Below, piece after piece: positions 59,177 through 64,000 of a stretch of DNA of 64,000 nucleotides (positions are counted from its first letter, which is position 1; each line of letters starts with the position of its first letter). The stretch spans positions 124,001 to 188,000 of the forward strand of contig NZ_JAJQMN010000007.1 of assembly GCF_028994775.1 (NCBI RefSeq). Direction: 5' to 3'. A model generated the notes under the pieces. That model saw nothing but the letters and a program-made list of their open reading frames with translations, did no database searches and was not told where the DNA came from. A program made the position numbers and the translations under genes. This stretch comes from Promicromonospora iranensis. GTDB lineage: Bacteria > Actinomycetota > Actinomycetes > Actinomycetales > Cellulomonadaceae.

Positions 59177-61729
59177 TCAGTAGCCCAGCTGCAGCATGGT
59201 CGAGTCGGTCGCCCACAGCACCGCAGAACCCACGCCGACGAGCAGCGTCGAGACCACGTAGAACCAGATCCGCATGGCGTGCCGGCAGATACGGAGGAGC
59301 GCCGCCAGCCCGAGCGCGGCGACAGCAAGTGCCGGTGCGGCGAGCAACGGGTTGCCCGCCTGCGGATCCCGGGTGACCAGCAAATACACGGCACCCAGGA
59401 GCAGCAGTCGGGGAACCCAGCGCAGCAGGGCTCCGAGCAGACGCAGCGGCCACGGCCTCCTGCGGGGCACAGCCGCCGCCTGAGCGGTCGGCCTGACCTG
59501 CGCACCTGGTCGCGCCCCCGGCTGCACCCGTGGTTGCGCGACAGGCTGGACGCGAGGCTGTGCCGCAGGCTGGACACCCTGCCGGATGCGCTGCCGGATG
59601 CCCTGCTGGATGCTCTGCTGGGTGCTCGGCGGGGCGCTCTGCGGGGCGCTCTGCGGGATGCCCTGCGGGATGCCCTGCTGGATGGCCTGCCGGGCGCCTG
59701 GCTGCACGCTCGGCGGGCGGCTCGCGGGCGCCTGCTGTGCGGCAGGCGGTGTCACGGGCATCGGACGGGTGGCGTGCGCGGACTGCTTCGGTCCGGCCGG
59801 TTTCGGGGCGGGGCCGAGATGCTTGACCGGGCTCTTGCGCGGTTCGAACGACCGCGGCGCCGGGGCCAGCTTCCGCACGACCTGGGTCGCCGCGGCCGAC
59901 GCGGGCGTTGCGGATCCGGGCACGACAGCCGGGGGCACGGACTCCGGCCTGTTCCGGGCGGGAACCTGCTCGCTCGCCGGGACGGGCTCGGGGCTGCGGA
60001 ACGCCCGCCAGCCACGGAGCGTGTCCGCGAGGCCGTCGGGAGGAGAGGCGGTCTGCCAGCGCATCGCCTGCCAGATCCAGTCCTTGATCTCGGCGGGGGT
60101 ACGACCGTCGGCGACGTGCGCGCCGATCTCCGCGACGTGGTCCGCGACCACCTGTTCCGCCGCCCCGTCGAACCCGTCCGCGTGCACCTCTGCCAGGACG
60201 CTCATGAGCGCACGGTCGTACACGAGGGCGTGCCAGGGTTCCGTGACACGTGAGGGCGTGGGGGAGTCCGACGGGTCCGGGTCCCGCTGGAACAGCTTGG
60301 TGTGGCCCCGCCCTGGCAGCACGTCGGTCGCCGGGAGGGCTGCCACCTCGGCGGCCGTCACGCCGTCGCTGAGCAGCTGCGAGGTGAGCGTCAGCGTCGG
60401 GTCGGGTGTCGTGCTCGCGAGGCGGGCCCGCACCACGCTCGCGATGTTCTCCAACGGCGGGCGGTGGTTCGGCTGGTACCGCGTCATGGCGAGGATCAGC
60501 GACTGCAGGTGCCGGTCGACGACGGGCGGCTCGGGCAAGGGATCGTCGTCCGGGACGACATGGGCCGGCTCCTCGTCGACCAGGTCCGTGGGCACCAGGT
60601 CGCGGCCCAGGAAGTTCAGGTCGAGCGGCAGCGTGCCCGTGTTCGCGTACAGGAGCAGCAGCCCGAGGCTGTACACGTCGGAGCGTGGGTGCACCCGGCG
60701 TCCGAAGAGCTCCGGCGCCATGTAGGAGACGGTCCCGGCCGGCTGCGTCGACGTCGCGGCGTCGAAGACCTTGGCGATGCCCAGGTCGATGAGCACCGCG
60801 CGGTCGCCGTCGACCATGATGTTCGCGGGCTTGAGGTCGCGGTGCAGGACGCGCTCCTCCTGCAGCACGAGCAGCGCGTCGACCAGCTGCTCGGCGAGGC
60901 CCAGCGCCTCGCGCCCGGACAGCGGTCCCTCCTCGCGCACCCGGTCCCGCAGCGTCGTGCCGGGAACGAGCTCCATCGCGAACCAGGGCTGGTCCGCGTC
61001 CAGGCCGGCCTCCACGAAGCGTGGGAAGCCCCGGCCGTCCAGGCGCTCCAGGAGATGCGCCTCCTGGGCGAACCGATCCTTGGCGTCGTCGTGCAGGCCG
61101 GTCAGGACCTTGAGGGCCACCTCGGTGTCGTCGTCGGCCACCGCGCGGTACACGTGTGCGAAGCCGCCGTGGCCCAGTGCCTCGGCGAGGGTGAACCGGC
61201 CCATGCGTTCCCCGCTGGCGGGGATACGCCGGACAGGGCGGACGGGGAGTGCCGCCGCCAGCGGGGAACGCCGGACGGGTGCCGGCTGGGGTGCCGGCTC
61301 GGGTGCCGGCTCGGGTGCAGGAGGCGGGGCATCGTCGGTCGCGGGAACCGGGTCGGACGCCGAAACCGGGTCGGACGCCGAAACCGGGTCGGACGGCGGG
61401 GCCGGAACGGGCGGCGGGACCGGGACGGGCACCGGAGCCTCATCGCTGACCGGGACCGGGTGGGGCGCCGGGACGTCGACCGACGGCGGGGCCGACTCGT
61501 CGGGCACGGGGGCCTGCTCGGACGACGGGGCAGGTTCTTCGGCTGCCGGGGCCTGGTCGACCGGCGGAGCCGGCGAGGGCTCCGCAGCTGTCCGGGAGCC
61601 GGCCGGTTCGGGGTCCAGAACTGAGGTGGGCGCGGCGGTGGCTGCGGGCTCAGGATCGGGTAACGGGACCGGACCGGGGCCGACGGTCGCTGGCGCGACC
61701 TCGCCGACGCCTGTCGCTGGTGACGTCAT
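59177..61729 (-). CDS. Membrane-anchored Ser/Thr protein kinase with Pro-rich N terminus
   Basis: An 850-residue Hanks-type kinase. Residues 1-175 are Pro/Ala/Asp-rich with an SDPVSA repeat. The kinase domain (about 180-430) has the glycine loop LGHGGFAHVYRAV, the Lys in VALKVL, the catalytic loop VLHRDLKPANIMV, the DLG variant of the DFG motif (LIDLGIAKVF) and MAPELFGRRVHPRSDVYSLG. A Gln/Pro-rich linker with QQGIPQGIPQSAPQ repeats follows. Three or four spans at the C terminus (LLLLGAVYLLV, ALAVAALGLAALL, VVSTLLVGVGSAVLWAT) anchor it. No PASTA or other sensor domain is present. TTG 61738 is another possible start. Confidence 0.88.
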   Translation of the reverse strand: MTSPATGVGEVAPATVGPGPVPLPDPEPAATAAPTSVLDPEPAGSRTAAEPSPAPPVDQAPAAEEPAPSSEQAPVPDESAPPSVDVPAPHPVPVSDEAPVPVPVPPPVPAPPSDPVSASDPVSASDPVPATDDAPPPAPEPAPEPAPQPAPVRRSPLAAALPVRPVRRIPASGERMGRFTLAEALGHGGFAHVYRAVADDDTEVALKVLTGLHDDAKDRFAQEAHLLERLDGRGFPRFVEAGLDADQPWFAMELVPGTTLRDRVREEGPLSGREALGLAEQLVDALLVLQEERVLHRDLKPANIMVDGDRAVLIDLGIAKVFDAATSTQPAGTVSYMAPELFGRRVHPRSDVYSLGLLLLYANTGTLPLDLNFLGRDLVPTDLVDEEPAHVVPDDDPLPEPPVVDRHLQSLILAMTRYQPNHRPPLENIASVVRARLASTTPDPTLTLTSQLLSDGVTAAEVAALPATDVLPGRGHTKLFQRDPDPSDSPTPSRVTEPWHALVYDRALMSVLAEVHADGFDGAAEQVVADHVAEIGAHVADGRTPAEIKDWIWQAMRWQTASPPDGLADTLRGWRAFRSPEPVPASEQVPARNRPESVPPAVVPGSATPASAAATQVVRKLAPAPRSFEPRKSPVKHLGPAPKPAGPKQSAHATRPMPVTPPAAQQAPASRPPSVQPGARQAIQQGIPQGIPQSAPQSAPPSTQQSIQQGIRQRIRQGVQPAAQPRVQPVAQPRVQPGARPGAQVRPTAQAAAVPRRRPWPLRLLGALLRWVPRLLLLGAVYLLVTRDPQAGNPLLAAPALAVAALGLAALLRICRHAMRIWFYVVSTLLVGVGSAVLWATDSTMLQLGY

Positions 61730-61938
61730 ACCGGGCAACCTACCAGCGCGTCCGTGCCGGTCCCAGAAAAGTCCCAGCCTGTCGCCGACGGGAATTTCTG
61801 TCAGCGGTGGCCGGTATCCGACTCTTTGCCTCGTGAGGGCACAAGCCCGGCGGTACCAGCCAAACCTTCGACCTCGACTTGAACCTGGACCTCAACCTGA
61901 GGTTGAGCCTTGTGTTCGGCGCCACCGCGCGCAGTGCC

Positions 61939-62298
61939 TCAGACACCCTGCTCCCGGTACCACGCGATCTTCTCCCGCAGCCGCTCCTGCTGGCGGCGGA
62001 GCGCGTCGATCGACTCCTGCACGCGTCGGTCGTGCTCCTCGAGCAGGGCGACCCGTGCGGCCAGGGTCGCCTCGTCGAGCGACAGCTCGGCGTAGCGCTT
62101 GAGATCGGCGATCGGCATACCGGTGTCCCGCAGGCAGTGGACGAGGTCGAGCCAGCCCAGGTCGGCGTCGGTGTAGGCGCGGTGCCCGCTCGACGTGCGC
62201 GCGATCGGGCGCAGGATGCCCTCCCGCTCGTAGTACCGCAGGGTGTCGATGCTGAAGCCCGACACCTCGGCAGCCTGCGCGGGCGAATAAGTGGCCAT
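61939..62298 (-). CDS. MerR-family regulator
   Basis: A 119-residue MerR protein starting at MATYSPAQAAEVSGFSIDTL. The winged helix has SIDTLRYYEREGILRPIART and SSGHRAYTDADLGWLDLVHC, followed by LRDTGMPIADLKRYAEL and a coiled coil. The helix-turn-helix and length fit regulators of aldo/keto reductases and stress genes without metal-binding Cys pairs. It is divergent from an aldo/keto reductase, with its operator in between. Confidence 0.92.
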   Translation of the reverse strand: MATYSPAQAAEVSGFSIDTLRYYEREGILRPIARTSSGHRAYTDADLGWLDLVHCLRDTGMPIADLKRYAELSLDEATLAARVALLEEHDRRVQESIDALRRQQERLREKIAWYREQGV

Positions 62299-62313
62299 GG
62301 ACAGATCCTGCCC

Positions 62314-62345
62314 TTGACCTGGAGCGCGCTCCAGGGTTTTCGCTC
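62314..62345 (+). promoter_or_regulatory. MerR-type promoter with an 18-bp palindrome
   Basis: TTGACC (62314-62319) overlaps the perfect palindrome CCTGGAGCGCGCTCCAGG (62318-62335), followed by a GGTTTTCGCT region. A dyad lying between -35 and -10 with a long spacer is the hallmark of promoters that MerR proteins twist open. It faces the aldo/keto reductase gene, 15 bp further on. Confidence 0.8.
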
Positions 62346-62350
62346 GTCCC

Positions 62351-63349
62351 ATGACCACATCGCAGACCACGAGCACGCAGCCCGAGAAGCCGACGACCCC
62401 ACCCGCCGAACGCCTGGTCCTCGGCGCCATGATGTTCGGCACCGCGGTGGACGAGGCCACCTCGTTCTCGGTCCTGGACCGCTTCGTCGAGGCGGGCGGC
62501 CGATGGATCGACACCGCCGACTGCTACGCCTTCTGGGCGAGCGAGTCCGGCTACGGCGGGCAGAGCGAGGAACTGCTCGGCCGCTGGTTCGCCGCACGTC
62601 CGGGCGTCCGCGACCGGATCCTGCTCGCCACCAAGTTCGGGGCCGAGCCGCGCGACGCCGCCGACTGGCCCGCGTCCCGTACCGGCCTGTCACCCGAGGC
62701 GATCCGCGAGCAGATCACCGGCAGCCTGCGCCGCCTCGGCACCGACCACGTGGACCTCGTCTGGGGGCACATGGAGGACCGCTCGGTTCCCGTCGAGGAG
62801 ACCGCCGACGCCTGCGCGGCCCTCGTGTCCGACGGCGTCGCGGCCCGCATCGGCCTCTCCAACCACCCGGCGTGGCGGGTCGATCGGGCACGCCGCCACG
62901 CCGTCGCGCAGGGAGCGGAGCCGTTCAGCGTGCTCCAGCACGCCTACACCTACCTCCAGCCCCGCCCCGGCGCGCGCGGCGGGAATCACCGGTTCGGCTG
63001 GCTGAGTGACGAGCTGGCCGACCTCGCCGCCGTCGAAGGCCTGGACGTCTGGGCGTACACGCCGCTGCTGTCCGGGGCGTACGACAACCCGGACAAGCAG
63101 ATTCCCGAGGTCTTCGACCACCCGGGCAACACCCGGCGTCTCGCGGCGCTCGACGACGTCGCGGCGCAGGTCGGGGCGTCGCGCGGCCAGGTGGTGCTCG
63201 CCTGGCTCGTCGCCCGTGGGATCCGCCCGATGCTCGGCGGCAGCAAGGTGCACCAGCTCGACGCCGCCATCGCGGGCGTGGGGCTGGAGCTTCCGCCAGA
63301 GCTGCTGGAGCGCCTGGACGGTGTCGACGTCGCCCCGCCCGCCACCTGA
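62351..63349 (+). CDS. Aldo/keto reductase
   Basis: A 332-residue NADPH-dependent AKR. Motifs: LVLGAMMFGTAVDEATSFSV, the catalytic Asp/Tyr region WIDTADCYAFWASESGYGGQ and SEELLGRWF, the Lys in LATKFG, the His in VDLVWGHMEDRSVPVEE, and IGLSNHPAWRVDRAR. The C-terminal cofactor region is IRPMLGGSKVHQLDAAI. The MerR regulator on the other side of the promoter probably induces it. The substrate, likely an aldehyde or ketone, is unknown. The mRNA leader is very short. Confidence 0.92.
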   Translation: MTTSQTTSTQPEKPTTPPAERLVLGAMMFGTAVDEATSFSVLDRFVEAGGRWIDTADCYAFWASESGYGGQSEELLGRWFAARPGVRDRILLATKFGAEPRDAADWPASRTGLSPEAIREQITGSLRRLGTDHVDLVWGHMEDRSVPVEETADACAALVSDGVAARIGLSNHPAWRVDRARRHAVAQGAEPFSVLQHAYTYLQPRPGARGGNHRFGWLSDELADLAAVEGLDVWAYTPLLSGAYDNPDKQIPEVFDHPGNTRRLAALDDVAAQVGASRGQVVLAWLVARGIRPMLGGSKVHQLDAAIAGVGLELPPELLERLDGVDVAPPAT

Positions 63350-63350
63350 T

Positions 63351-63414
63351 CGTTGAGTGCTGGGTATTTGTGGTGTCGGAACGTTCCGAGACCACAAATA
63401 CCCAGCACTCAACG
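63351..63414. repeat. 64-bp near-perfect palindrome (24-bp arms)
   Basis: Arms 63351-63374 and 63391-63414 are perfect; even the centre GTCGGAACGTTCCGAG is self-complementary but for its outer pair. It begins just after the aldo/keto reductase stop and ends 7 bp before the end of the convergent HtaA-like gene. Outer 20 bp are identical to the element in dnaE2 (51961). Confidence 0.95.
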
Positions 63415-63421
63415 AGGGGGG

Positions 63422-63886
63422 TCAGGAGAGGTTGATCGTCACCGGCTCGAAGGGGGTGCCTGTCGGGTAGCTGCCGCCCCAGAGCTTCGCACCGTCGTCG
63501 GTCAGCTCGACCTGCTGCCAGGTGAGCCGCGTGCCGTCGTCGGACCGCTCGGGGGCGCCCGCCAGCCGGAACGCGGCGGTGCGCACGTCGGCGTCGCGGT
63601 CCCGGATGGACATGGCCCAGTCGAGGTCGCCGTCGGCGGGCGCGGTGACCTCGATGTCGGCGACCTCGCCGACGAACGAGCCGAAGTGCCCGATGAAGAC
63701 CACGGAACCCGTGAACGCGAACAGCCCGGAATCGGGCGCCGGGTCCGGGCTGCGTCCCGGGTCGAGCGGGAAGTGGAACGCGGCGCCGGTGCCGCCGACG
63801 GCGTCGTCCTGCACGATGCGGCCGCCCGGCGCTCCCATCACGTACATCAGCAGGCTTGCCTTGATCTCCCAGTCCAGATGAGCCAC
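63422..63886 (-). CDS. HtaA-domain-like protein
   Basis: A 154-residue protein with a GTG start. LDWEIKASLLMYVMGAPGGR, followed by FHFPLDPGRSPDPAP and FAFTGSVVFIGHFGSFVGEV, resembles the HtaA domain (WxIKxSFxxYV...FxGSVxFxGHxG), which in corynebacteria binds heme at the surface. There is no signal peptide, membrane anchor or second copy of the domain, and no iron box upstream, so heme binding is uncertain. The tail ends EPVTINLS. Confidence 0.65.
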   Translation of the reverse strand: MAHLDWEIKASLLMYVMGAPGGRIVQDDAVGGTGAAFHFPLDPGRSPDPAPDSGLFAFTGSVVFIGHFGSFVGEVADIEVTAPADGDLDWAMSIRDRDADVRTAAFRLAGAPERSDDGTRLTWQQVELTDDGAKLWGGSYPTGTPFEPVTINLS

Positions 63887-64000
63887 CTGAGAACCGTACT
63901 CCCACGTGAGGGCTCACCAGGTTCCGCGTCCGGGGCGGCGTCGGGAGACCGTGCCGAGAGGCGGCGCCGGGGACGGTCGACGCCCGTTCACGTGGGCGTC

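Overview
The window is high-GC DNA (roughly 70-73% by eye, strong G/C at third codon positions) with dense, often overlapping genes. It has an IdeR/DtxR-type iron box, a mycobacterial-type LexA box in front of an imuA-imuB-dnaE2 operon, and many GTG starts. All of this points to an actinobacterium. A GH10 xylanase, a PL11 rhamnogalacturonan lyase with a carbohydrate-binding module and a ricin-lectin remnant suggest a plant-polymer degrader of the Promicromonospora/Cellulomonas type in Micrococcales. The genus is an inference.

Layout. 1-7.4 kb: a partial DUF2975 membrane protein with its XRE regulator, a cytoplasmic-type GH10 xylanase, a divergent SDR/XRE pair with a clear operator, a YchJ protein, a DesK/NarL-type two-component system and a polytopic membrane protein. 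7.4-13.6 kb: a lectin remnant, a 953-residue membrane protein with a serine-hydrolase-like motif, a compact sigma-70 factor, DNA polymerase IV and a SpoU/TrmH methyltransferase. 13.5-17.5 kb: an island of lower GC flanked by a 49-bp direct repeat of the trmH 3' end. It carries a HEAT-repeat protein, small or broken genes and the C-terminal part of a serine recombinase. 17.5-29.2 kb: CPBP protease, S33 peptidase, MHYT protein, iron-regulated siderophore-interacting protein, a VWA/solute-binding pair, ArsR/SRPBCC and small housekeeping genes.

29.5-48.4 kb is a catabolic regulon. It encodes a QsdR-family TetR, a second TetR, several SDRs, a quinone oxidoreductase, a complete Liv-type importer, an APH-family kinase next to an ACAD10/11-like acyl-CoA dehydrogenase, an acyl-CoA synthetase, a thioesterase, a second acyl-CoA dehydrogenase, thiolase, Zn-alcohol dehydrogenase, FabG-like SDR and MaoC hydratase. 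Two different operator motifs recur at its promoters. The kinase-dehydrogenase-ligase core resembles the Pseudomonas levulinate (Lva) pathway, and QsdR regulators control gamma-lactone catabolism in Rhodococcus. My best inference is CoA-dependent breakdown of an imported gamma-hydroxy, gamma-keto or lactone-derived acid.

48.5-55.1 kb is the SOS mutasome operon. Its DnaE2 has several repeat-derived in-frame insertions. 55.2-64 kb: PL11 lyase, ThrE-type exporter, a membrane Ser/Thr kinase, MerR with an aldo/keto reductase, and an HtaA-like protein. Six long palindromes of remarkably uniform length (58-64 bp) are scattered through the window, mostly between convergent genes; one lies inside dnaE2.
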